A stretch of DNA of 10,313 bases, taken from contig JAEINM010000116.1 in assembly GCA_016342385.1 (NCBI GenBank), positions 1-10,313 on the forward strand, read 5' to 3'. Below the pieces are notes generated by a model. It did no database searches. It worked only from the letters and a program-made list of their open reading frames with translations, and had not been told where the DNA came from. Source of the stretch: Spirochaetaceae bacterium (GTDB taxonomy: Bacteria > Spirochaetota > Spirochaetia > DSM-2461). A program made the translations under genes and the position numbers. Positions 1 to 5,790 of this stretch are shown here, in pieces; positions within the stretch are counted from its first letter, which is position 1; each line of letters opens with the position of its first letter.

Positions 1-450
1 ATGATGGACTCGAGAATTATTATCGATTCCGCCGGTGCGGAAAAACTGCTTGGAAAAGGAGATATGCTTTTCACTTCGGCCTGGGATCCTTTCCCCTCCC
101 GTGTTCAGGGAGCATTTATGTCGGAAGAGGAAGTTGAGCGGGTTGTCACTTATGTGAAAACACTCGGAGCTCCGGAATATATTGATGATGAAATTTTTAT
201 CGATGAGGATGAAGAGGATGAAACATCTTATTCCGGTGGCAGTTCTTCAGATCCTCTCTTTAATAAAGCCCTGGAAATTGTCGGCTCCGCGGGAAAAGCA
301 TCAGCGTCCTATCTGCAGAGACGTCTTAAAATCGGTTATAACCGGGCGGCCAGGCTTGTCGAACAGATGGAGGATATGGGTATTGTGGGACCTCAAAACG
401 GCAGCAAACCCCGAGAGGTGATTCATATGCCCGATACATCTAATTATTAA
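1..450 (+). CDS. ftsK: DNA translocase FtsK, C-terminal part (5' end outside the window)
   Basis: This is the last 149 codons or so of FtsK, the hexameric septal ATPase that pumps chromosome DNA towards dif and activates XerCD recombination during division. The visible part starts inside the motor domain: the stretch with GKGDMLF and the SEEEVERVV helix near residues 41-49 is typical of the end of the FtsK beta domain. An acidic linker rich in D and E follows (about residues 61-75). Then comes the gamma winged helix (about residues 84-142), with FNKALEIV, ASYLQRRLKIGYNRAARLVEQ and the closing MGIVGP turn. That domain reads the KOPS polarity sequences. The ATG at position 1 is an internal methionine and not the start, since a full FtsK has roughly 700-900 residues. 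The reading frame is intact to the TAA at 448-450. Its link to the downstream transport genes appears to be position only. The family call is very secure. Confidence 0.95.
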   Translation: MMDSRIIIDSAGAEKLLGKGDMLFTSAWDPFPSRVQGAFMSEEEVERVVTYVKTLGAPEYIDDEIFIDEDEEDETSYSGGSSSDPLFNKALEIVGSAGKASASYLQRRLKIGYNRAARLVEQMEDMGIVGPQNGSKPREVIHMPDTSNY

Positions 451-688
451 TATTATGGCTGACACGCAATATGGTCAGGTTTTCAATTTCTTTAAAATGA
501 GATTCTATTTCTTCAAACAGATCTGGGGAAAACACTTTTGTTCGGTGGTAGTATCGGGCTAGATCCATCAGTCCCTTTGCCCTCAGATAGTGTTCTATAT
601 TAGCTGTCTCGTTGTCTGAGAGTATTATGGCATCATTATATATTTTAATAAACTTTAAAATGTCATTTGCTATTCTCTTTGTATTCAC
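440..688 (-). CDS. small uncharacterised protein, convergent with ftsK
   Basis: This 82-codon minus-strand frame fills the gap between ftsK and the transport genes. I do not recognise the family. The product would be a soluble, probably alpha-helical protein with no signal peptide or membrane segment. It has a balanced mix of charged and hydrophobic residues, with helix-like stretches such as LMDLARYYHRTK and FEEIESHFKEIENL. The start is GTG at 686-688. No good Shine-Dalgarno sits at the right distance; a GAGG lies about 20 bases upstream, too far away. A TGATAAAAT extended -10-like sequence just upstream (minus strand, about 704-696) would place the transcript start almost on the GTG, so a leaderless message is possible. 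The last codons overlap the ftsK stop by 11 bp on the opposite strand. No competing plus-strand frame exists here, and composition is AT-rich but protein-like. It could still be a chance frame. Confidence 0.45.
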   Translation of the reverse strand: MNTKRIANDILKFIKIYNDAIILSDNETANIEHYLRAKGLMDLARYYHRTKVFSPDLFEEIESHFKEIENLTILRVSHNINN

Positions 689-789
689 AATCTTTATTTT
701 ATCACAAATTCCTCTATTTACATTTGATTTTCACCATTATTGCTTTCATGCTATTATTGTGGGTGGATTTAAATAGTTTCCTCGTCCTT

Positions 790-798
790 TGATATACT
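790..798 (+). promoter_or_regulatory. putative extended -10 promoter of permease A
   Basis: TGATATACT fits the extended -10 pattern TGnTATAAT, with one departure from the hexamer consensus. It would start transcription near 805, about 45 bases before the permease A ATG. No convincing -35 lies 17 bp upstream, which is usual for extended -10 promoters. The TTGTACTA/TAGTACAA operator found before permease B and the regulator gene is absent here. This is a sequence-pattern call only. Confidence 0.45.
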
Positions 799-849
799 GT
801 AAAAAAGCCTCCCCCAGCTCTTCGAAAGGACGTAAGAAAGAGGTTTAAA

Positions 850-2106
850 ATGAAATTTCTTATTTTACTGGCACTAAAAAATCTTACCAGACACAAAAGA
901 AGAACTCTGATCACGGCCGGAGCCATTGCAGTGGGAATTTTAATGTTTATTTTTCTCGACTCCATGCTTAAAGGGGCGGATATTGAGTCTATTCGCAATT
1001 TGAAGTGGTATGAAACTTCATCTCTCAGGATTATGAACACTGAATACTGGGATAGCAGATTTCAATTGCCCCTGGATATAAATATTCCCCATGGGCAAAG
1101 AGTTCTGGAGAAGTTGAATCAAAAAAAAATACAGGCTACAGGTCGAGTTGTATTCTCCGGCGACATGATCTTTAATAAACAGGATTTTGGAGAAGAGGGC
1201 AGCATGGCTGTTACTGTTACAGCTATTGAGGTTGCAAGGGATTTTGAAGTTTTCCATTATCAGGACACTCTTATAGCCGGGCGCTTTCTAAAGCCTGGAG
1301 AAGATGCTGTTTTATTGGGATCGTGGCTGGCTGAAGACATCGGGGCAGCGGTGGGATTCTTCATCACAATAGTGGCGAGGGGACTTGGCGGATTCTATGA
1401 GGCCATGGATCTGAAGGTCGTGGGCATTGTCAATTGTCCCAATCCTTATGTAAACAGAAAACTTGTAATGATGCCTCTCGATACAGCTGACGAATATCTG
1501 ATTCTCGATGGTGCAGTAACAGAGATCGATATTAAACTTCCCGATTCTTTTACTCCGGAAGAGGTTAGAACGGCTATGTCAGAAATAGAAGAGATTGTAA
1601 ATGATAGGGAATTATCGGTTATGACCTGGATGGATCTGGCATCGGACTATCTGGCGGGAATGGAGATGGAAAGAGGGGGGACAGCCATAATTCTCTTCCT
1701 TATTTTTATAATCGCCGCTGTGGGAATTTCCAATACCATGCTCATGTCTATTTTCGAACGGATCAGGGAATTGGGGATGATGAGATCCATGGGTATGTCG
1801 GATAAAAATATTAGAATCACCTTTATTCTCGAGGCAGCGGGAATCGGGTTGATTGGTTCATTGGTGGGAGTCCTTCTGGGAATAATCTCTGTCTATTTCC
1901 TCATTCGCTATGGTATTGATTACGGACTCTTTATGAGGGATTACGACATGATGTACAGGATACAAGCCGTTTTCCGCGGTGCCTGGAACTTTGAAACCAT
2001 GGGACTCTCTATCATTGCCGGTACCTTTATTTCTACATTTGTAGCCTATTTCCCCACTAGTCGGGCTCTTCGAATGGATATTCCCGCATGTTTGAGGCAT
2101 CAGTAG
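850..2106 (+). CDS. LolC/LolE-like ABC transporter permease A (FtsX/MacB fold)
   Basis: This 418-residue inner-membrane permease has the layout of LolC/LolE and other FtsX-family subunits. One helix lies at about residues 20-36, after a basic RHKRR stretch. A large periplasmic domain (about 40-275) follows. Three more helices lie at about 279-299, 330-356 and 386-404. The cytoplasmic segment after helix 2 (ERIRELGMMRSMGM) is the typical FtsX coupling region that touches the ATPase. Length matches E. coli LolC/LolE (about 400-414) and is shorter than MacB, which carries a fused ATPase. It is a close paralogue of permeases B and C and shares their Cys196 in an NCPNP motif and a second Cys near the C-terminus. 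AGAGG at 839-843, six bases before the ATG, supports the start. It is transcribed apparently alone and has no ATPase beside it, so it probably uses the ATPase at 5098-5775 (inference). The cargo is unknown. Confidence 0.85.
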   Translation: MKFLILLALKNLTRHKRRTLITAGAIAVGILMFIFLDSMLKGADIESIRNLKWYETSSLRIMNTEYWDSRFQLPLDINIPHGQRVLEKLNQKKIQATGRVVFSGDMIFNKQDFGEEGSMAVTVTAIEVARDFEVFHYQDTLIAGRFLKPGEDAVLLGSWLAEDIGAAVGFFITIVARGLGGFYEAMDLKVVGIVNCPNPYVNRKLVMMPLDTADEYLILDGAVTEIDIKLPDSFTPEEVRTAMSEIEEIVNDRELSVMTWMDLASDYLAGMEMERGGTAIILFLIFIIAAVGISNTMLMSIFERIRELGMMRSMGMSDKNIRITFILEAAGIGLIGSLVGVLLGIISVYFLIRYGIDYGLFMRDYDMMYRIQAVFRGAWNFETMGLSIIAGTFISTFVAYFPTSRALRMDIPACLRHQ

Positions 2107-2139
2107 AAATTGAGAAAATTGAAAATATCACAAATTAAT

Positions 2140-2168
2140 TTGACATCTTTGTGGCAAAGGGCTATATT
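2140..2168 (+). promoter_or_regulatory. sigma70-type promoter of permease B
   Basis: A perfect -35 TTGACA (2140-2145) and a -10 TATATT (2163-2168) are separated by exactly 17 bp. The start point would fall near 2175, inside the palindromic operator. The block 2132-2198 aligns without gaps to 3471-3537, the promoter of the regulator operon, with 56 of 67 positions identical by my hand count. This is among the best promoter matches in the window. Confidence 0.8.
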
Positions 2169-2204
2169 TATGTTGTACTATAGGACTAGTACAACATAAA
2201 TATA
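2163..2204 (+). promoter_or_regulatory. 42-bp perfect palindrome containing the GntR-type operator before permease B
   Basis: The left arm tatatttatgttgtacta (2163-2180) and right arm tagtacaacataaatata (2187-2204) are exact reverse complements over 18 bp around a 6-bp spacer. The inner core TTGTACTA-N6-TAGTACAA (2173-2194) recurs before the GntR-family gene, so it is the likely repressor site. The left arm includes the -10 box, so a bound dimer would cover the -10 and the start point. The outer part of the symmetry is only partly kept in the second site and may serve another role, or come from the -10 being mirrored. Assignment to the regulator at 3555-3974 is inference from position and repetition. 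Confidence 0.75.
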
Positions 2205-2220
2205 AGGCAAAGGTAATATT

Positions 2221-3468
2221 ATGATCTTTCTGGTTACTTTGGCATTTAAGAATCTGGCAAGGCATAAACGCAGAACACTAATTACAGCAGGTGCGATAGC
2301 TGTGGGTATAATGATGTATATTTTTATAGACTCCATGCTCGAGGGAGCTGATGTGGAATCTGTCAGAAATATGAAATGGTATGAGACCTCATCAGCCAGG
2401 ATCTATCATGAAGACTACTGGGACAATAGATTTCAGAAACCTCTGGATATTCATATCGTTAATCCCGATTTAATAGTCCGCAGATTAATTAATGGGGGTT
2501 TTCCAGCAGCAAAAAGAATCGAATTTGCCGGAGATATGATTTTAGGCAGTGATGATTTTGGGGTTGATGGAAATATGTCGGTTGTCGTCACGGCCATTGA
2601 TCCGGAAAAAGATTTTGATGTTTTCCATTTTAAGGACACTCTTATTCAGGGCCGATTCCTGGAAGAAGATGAAGATGCTATTGTTATGGGATCGTGGTTT
2701 GCAGAAGATATTGGTGCCGAAATAGGCCATTGGATCACAATTGTGACCAGAGGATATGGCGGGTTCTTTGAAGCTATGGATCTGGAAATTGTGGGAATTG
2801 TAAATTGTCCCAATCCCAATGTTAACCGAACCCTTATCATGATGCCCTTTGATACAGCCGATGAATACCTGGCTATGGATGGAGCCTCCACTGAAATCAA
2901 TATTAAAATATCCGGCTCACAAAATCAAAATGAAGATATTGCTGCCATAGAGAATATTCTGAAAGATAGTGAATTGAATGTTCTGAGCTGGAGAGAGCTT
3001 GCATCAGACTATCTTGCCAATACAAAGTCAGATAGAGCCGGTTCGGCACTGATTCTACTGCTGATTGTCATTATTGCGTCAGTCGGTATATCCAATACAA
3101 TGCTTATGGTCATACTGGAAAGAACAAAAGAATTGGGAATGATGAGTTCTATGGGGATGAGTGAAAAAAGAATTCGGGCAACTTTTTTAATTGAAGCAGC
3201 TGGAATTGGATTAGTTGGTTCCCTTTTGGGAGTTGCCTTGGGAATTCTGGCGGACTTATTTCTTATATATGTCGGTATTGATTATGGTTTTATGATGAGA
3301 GATCTCGATCTGGGGTACAGGATTCAGGCCATCTTTCGGGGAGTCTGGAATCCCGGTACTATGACTCAGGCCTTTTTTGCAGGAATTTTTATATCGGCAG
3401 CTGTCGCCTTTCTTCCTATCGAAAGAGCATTGAAAATGGATATAACATCGTGCCTTAAACATTTGTAA
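2221..3468 (+). CDS. LolC/LolE-like ABC transporter permease B, under its own operator
   Basis: This is a second LolC/LolE-type permease of 415 residues, clearly paralogous to A and C along its whole length. It has the same four-helix plan: a first helix at about 20-36 after RHKRR, a long periplasmic domain, and three helices in the last third. The coupling stretch reads ERTKELGMMSSMGM. The periplasmic NCPNP motif with Cys196 and the Cys near the C-terminus (SCLKHL ending) are kept. Its region after helix 3 (GIDYGFMMRD, then FRGVWNPGTM) is closer to C than to A. The start has AAAGG at 2209-2213, seven bases before the ATG. It stands between two promoters of the same type and is the only gene between them, so it is probably a separately transcribed member of the same regulon. 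With no ATPase of its own, it presumably shares the one at 5098-5775. Confidence 0.85.
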   Translation: MIFLVTLAFKNLARHKRRTLITAGAIAVGIMMYIFIDSMLEGADVESVRNMKWYETSSARIYHEDYWDNRFQKPLDIHIVNPDLIVRRLINGGFPAAKRIEFAGDMILGSDDFGVDGNMSVVVTAIDPEKDFDVFHFKDTLIQGRFLEEDEDAIVMGSWFAEDIGAEIGHWITIVTRGYGGFFEAMDLEIVGIVNCPNPNVNRTLIMMPFDTADEYLAMDGASTEINIKISGSQNQNEDIAAIENILKDSELNVLSWRELASDYLANTKSDRAGSALILLLIVIIASVGISNTMLMVILERTKELGMMSSMGMSEKRIRATFLIEAAGIGLVGSLLGVALGILADLFLIYVGIDYGFMMRDLDLGYRIQAIFRGVWNPGTMTQAFFAGIFISAAVAFLPIERALKMDITSCLKHL

Positions 3469-3477
3469 TTAAATTAA

Positions 3478-3497
3478 TTTGACTCTTTTGAGTCAAA
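3478..3497 (+). promoter_or_regulatory. inverted repeat over the -35 region of the regulator operon
   Basis: TTTGACTC (3478-3485) and GAGTCAAA (3490-3497) are perfect 8-bp inverted arms around TTTT, and the left arm contains the -35 hexamer TTGACT. The equivalent 20 bp before permease B (2139-2158) keeps only an imperfect form, TTTGACA and TGGCAAA. It could be a second protein-binding site, or a weak RNA hairpin at the end of the permease B message. It has no following U-run, so I do not call it a terminator. Confidence 0.4.
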
Positions 3498-3507
3498 GAA
3501 CTATATT
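3479..3507 (+). promoter_or_regulatory. sigma70-type promoter of the gntR-slipin-ABC operon
   Basis: The -35 TTGACT (3479-3484) and -10 TATATT (3502-3507) are 17 bp apart, the same geometry as the permease B promoter. The transcript would begin near 3514 at the left edge of the operator, roughly 40 bases before the GTG start of the regulator gene. The arrangement predicts autoregulation of the operon. Confidence 0.8.
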
Positions 3508-3537
3508 TATATTGTACTAAAGGTATAGTACAACATA
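3508..3537 (+). promoter_or_regulatory. GntR-type operator, autoregulatory site
   Basis: The core TTGTACTA (3512-3519), spacer AAGGTA and TAGTACAA (3526-3533) match the site before permease B in both arms and spacing. Symmetry continues outward over TAT/ATA with one mismatch, giving 11 of 12 paired positions. It lies directly downstream of the -10. It immediately precedes a YtrA-type GntR gene, so the encoded repressor is the natural candidate to bind it. Confidence 0.75.
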
Positions 3538-3554
3538 GTCAATAGGAGAAGCTT

Positions 3555-3974
3555 GTGGCTGAAGCGATAGTAAAAAAACTCGAATTCAATCTCGATCCCA
3601 AAAGCGGAGTTCCCTTCTACAAGCAGATAATTCTTCAGGTGGAGATGGCCATTGCCGATGGAAGGCTGACAAAAGGGGAACAGCTTCCCACTGTCCGAAG
3701 CCTTGCGGTCGATTTGAGGATTAATCCCAATACGGTCGGCCGGGCCTATAATGAGCTGGAAATCAGAGGGATAGTCATGACACAGCAGGGGACTGGTACT
3801 TTTATCAGTGGGAAAGAGATTGAACTGGATGCGGTGGAACGGGAAAGAATTCTGGCAGGGATTACCAAAACATTTATATCCAAAGCAAGTTCCTACGGCT
3901 TCAATCTCGATGAAATTATTCTGTATATTAATGAATTAAAATCTGAACTATATCGTGGAGGAGAAGAATCATGA
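3555..3974 (+). CDS. GntR-family transcriptional regulator, YtrA subfamily
   Basis: This is a short DNA-binding regulator of 139 residues. The N-terminal GntR winged helix spans about residues 13-85. Recognisable elements are VPFYKQIILQVEMAI, GEQLPTVRSLA, the recognition helix region INPNTVGRAYNELE, and the wing GIVMTQQGTGTFIS. Only about 50 residues follow, forming a helical tail (ITKTF through LYINELKSEL). Such a small effector-free C-terminus defines the YtrA subgroup, whose members commonly repress adjacent ABC transporter operons. The start is GTG at 3555, with AGGAG at 3544-3548 six bases upstream. The stop overlaps the next ATG as ATGA. Its promoter carries the same palindrome as the permease B promoter, so it probably represses its own operon and permease B. 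The inducing signal is not evident. Some YtrA members in other bacteria respond to cell-wall-active antibiotics, but nothing here proves that. Confidence 0.9.
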   Translation: MAEAIVKKLEFNLDPKSGVPFYKQIILQVEMAIADGRLTKGEQLPTVRSLAVDLRINPNTVGRAYNELEIRGIVMTQQGTGTFISGKEIELDAVERERILAGITKTFISKASSYGFNLDEIILYINELKSELYRGGEES

Positions 3975-5101
3975 ACCTTGGTAAGGAAAAGGTTGAAAGA
4001 ATTAAAAATCTAAAAGCATTTAAAATCCAGAAGGATTTTCACTTCAGTTCCGTCTCATTTCTTTTTCTTGGTCTGTTTATTCTGGCCGGGTATATCCTGC
4101 AGATACAGTATGGATCAGATTATGAACTGATGGCACTTGTTCAGATCTCCGGAGGGATACTGTTCGCAGGTGTTGTTTTAACGGTTCTGCCGCTATGGTC
4201 TATTGTCATTCCCCTCATTATAGTGATCTGGCTTGGTGTTATTGCTCAGATAGAAGGATCTTATGTTTATCTGGTGGGTCTGGGATCTATAGGGATAATA
4301 TTCTCAGCGTCAATACAATTAGTCTATCAATGGGATAAAGTCGTTATACTCAGAGCCGGAAAATTCAGGAAAGTCCATGGGCCAGGTCTGTTTTTCCTGA
4401 TCCCTCTGCTCGATAGAATCGCAGCATTTGTTGACACCCGAATAAGAGTTACCGACTTTACAGCAGAAAAAACATTAACCAATGATACCGTTCCGGTTCA
4501 TGTCGATGCTCTGGCTTTCTGGATGATCTGGGATCCGAAACAGGCAGTGCTTGAAGTGGAAGATTATTTTGAAGCTGTTTCGCTTTCCGGACAGACTGCC
4601 CTCCGCGATGCCATCGGAAAACATGACCTGACAACCCTTCTCTCGGAGAGAGATGAACTGGGTAAAGAAATACAGAAAAAACTCGATGCCAAGACCAATC
4701 CATGGGGTATCACAATACTCTCAATAGAAATAACCGAGATTATCATTCCACAAGGCCTGGAAGACGCCATGAGTAAAGAAGCTCAGTCAGAAAGGGAAAA
4801 GAAATCCCGGGTGATTCTTGCTGATGCCGAGGTTGAAATTGCATCGAAATTTGAAGAGGCCTCCAGAATCTACAGTAAGGACCCTACGGCTTTGCAGTTA
4901 AGAGCCATGAATATGGTGTATGAAGGACTGAAACAGAACAATTCTCTCATGCTCATGCCGTCGTCGGCTCTGGATAATATGAATCTTGGTACTGTTATGG
5001 GTACCGCGGCATTTGAAAAAGTAAAAAACCTGCCTGAGCAGGTTAAGAAAAATACTAAACCCACTTTAGATGAAGATAAAGAAGAGGGAGGAACGAGATG
5101 A
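3971..5101 (+). CDS. slipin / stomatin-like SPFH (Band 7) membrane protein with four N-terminal helices
   Basis: This is a 376-residue membrane protein of the SPFH/Band 7 superfamily, whose members form large oligomeric assemblies on membranes. The N-terminal third holds about four hydrophobic segments (roughly 27-45, 54-73, 76-92 and 97-118). Typical bacterial slipins have one or two. The slipin core then begins at YQWDKVVILRAGKF. It includes GPGLFFLIPLLDRI (about 137-150), the DTRIRVTDF strand, NDTVPVHVDALAFW, and ALRDAIGKHDLTTLLSERD. The closing EITEIIIPQGLEDAMSKEAQSE leads into an Ala/Glu-rich coiled coil (about 255-300). The acidic, lysine-rich tail is probably cytoplasmic and disordered. 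GGAGGAG at 3957-3963 supports the ATG at 3971. Both neighbours overlap by ATGA, so it is translationally coupled to the regulator and the ATPase. A scaffold role for the ABC complex is inference. A nearby NfeD partner, common for slipins, is absent. Confidence 0.88.
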   Translation: MNLGKEKVERIKNLKAFKIQKDFHFSSVSFLFLGLFILAGYILQIQYGSDYELMALVQISGGILFAGVVLTVLPLWSIVIPLIIVIWLGVIAQIEGSYVYLVGLGSIGIIFSASIQLVYQWDKVVILRAGKFRKVHGPGLFFLIPLLDRIAAFVDTRIRVTDFTAEKTLTNDTVPVHVDALAFWMIWDPKQAVLEVEDYFEAVSLSGQTALRDAIGKHDLTTLLSERDELGKEIQKKLDAKTNPWGITILSIEITEIIIPQGLEDAMSKEAQSEREKKSRVILADAEVEIASKFEEASRIYSKDPTALQLRAMNMVYEGLKQNNSLMLMPSSALDNMNLGTVMGTAAFEKVKNLPEQVKKNTKPTLDEDKEEGGTR

Positions 5102-5775
5102 TAAAAGTTGATAATGTGGTTAGAAACTATCACGCTGGAGAAACAGTTGTAAAAGCTCTAAGGGGAGTTTCTCTTGAGATTAAAAAGGGAGAATTCCTCT
5201 CTATTGCCGGACCTTCCGGTTCGGGTAAAACAACTCTGCTCAACCTGATAGGTTGTATTGATCAGATGGACGGAGGGGAGATTTCTATTAAGGATGAAGT
5301 CATCTCCACTATGAAAAAAAAGGAAAAAACCAATTTCAGAAGGAACAATCTGGGATTTATTTTTCAGACATATAATTTGATCCCAGTACTGACGGCTTAT
5401 GAGAATGTGGCATTTGTATTGTCCCTGTTGAATCTTCCTGAAAGAGAGGTCAAAGACAGAACTATGGCGATTTTAAAAGAAGTCGGGCTGGAGGGAATGG
5501 AACACAGAAGGCCTTCACGATTGTCCGGTGGACAGCAGCAGAGAGTGGCCATAGCCCGGGCACTTGTTAAGAATCCGGAAATTATTCTGGCTGATGAACC
5601 GACGGCTAACCTCGATTCCGATACGGGCCGTGAGATTCTGGAACTGATGAAAACAATGAACGAAAAGCATAAGACAACATTCATCTTTTCAACTCATGAC
5701 AAAATGGTTATGGAATTTGCCAGTAGGCTTGTGATGCTCCACGACGGGCAGATTCAGAGTGATGAAAAAAGATAG
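5098..5775 (+). CDS. ABC transporter ATP-binding protein, LolD/MacB type
   Basis: This complete 225-residue cytoplasmic ATPase would power the neighbouring permeases. All motifs are intact: Walker A GPSGSGKTT at residues 38-46, Q-loop Gln90 in FIFQTYNLIPVLTAYENV, signature LSGGQQQRVAIARAL at 142-156, Walker B IILADE ending in Glu167, D-loop ANLD at 170-173, and switch His200 in STHD. The Q-loop sequence and short length are those of the LolD/MacB/FtsE group, which pairs with FtsX-type permeases. The start overlaps the slipin stop as ATGA. Permease C follows after 15 bases, which include a strong AAGGAGG. It is the only ATPase in the window, although four permeases are present, so it may serve several permease pairs. 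Classing it as LolD-like and not MacB-like rests on the separate permeases and the LolA-like gene downstream. Confidence 0.93.
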   Translation: MIKVDNVVRNYHAGETVVKALRGVSLEIKKGEFLSIAGPSGSGKTTLLNLIGCIDQMDGGEISIKDEVISTMKKKEKTNFRRNNLGFIFQTYNLIPVLTAYENVAFVLSLLNLPEREVKDRTMAILKEVGLEGMEHRRPSRLSGGQQQRVAIARALVKNPEIILADEPTANLDSDTGREILELMKTMNEKHKTTFIFSTHDKMVMEFASRLVMLHDGQIQSDEKR

Positions 5776-5790
5776 AAAAAGGAGGAGACG

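Noticed and set aside
459..495. Possible terminator after ftsK: CTGAC/GTCAG stem followed by T-rich sequence
   Set aside because: The stem is only 5 bp with a 10-base loop, the T-rich stretch is interrupted, and it lies inside the minus-strand gene candidate.
714..1040. Minus-strand open frame across the permease A promoter and 5' end
   Set aside because: It is mostly antisense to the clearly coding N-terminus of permease A, its product has no recognisable pattern, and its remaining part covers the promoter region.
2163..2204. The long palindrome as an intrinsic terminator for permease A
   Set aside because: No T-run follows the right arm. The left arm is the -10 of a good promoter and the core recurs before a regulator gene, so an operator explains it better.
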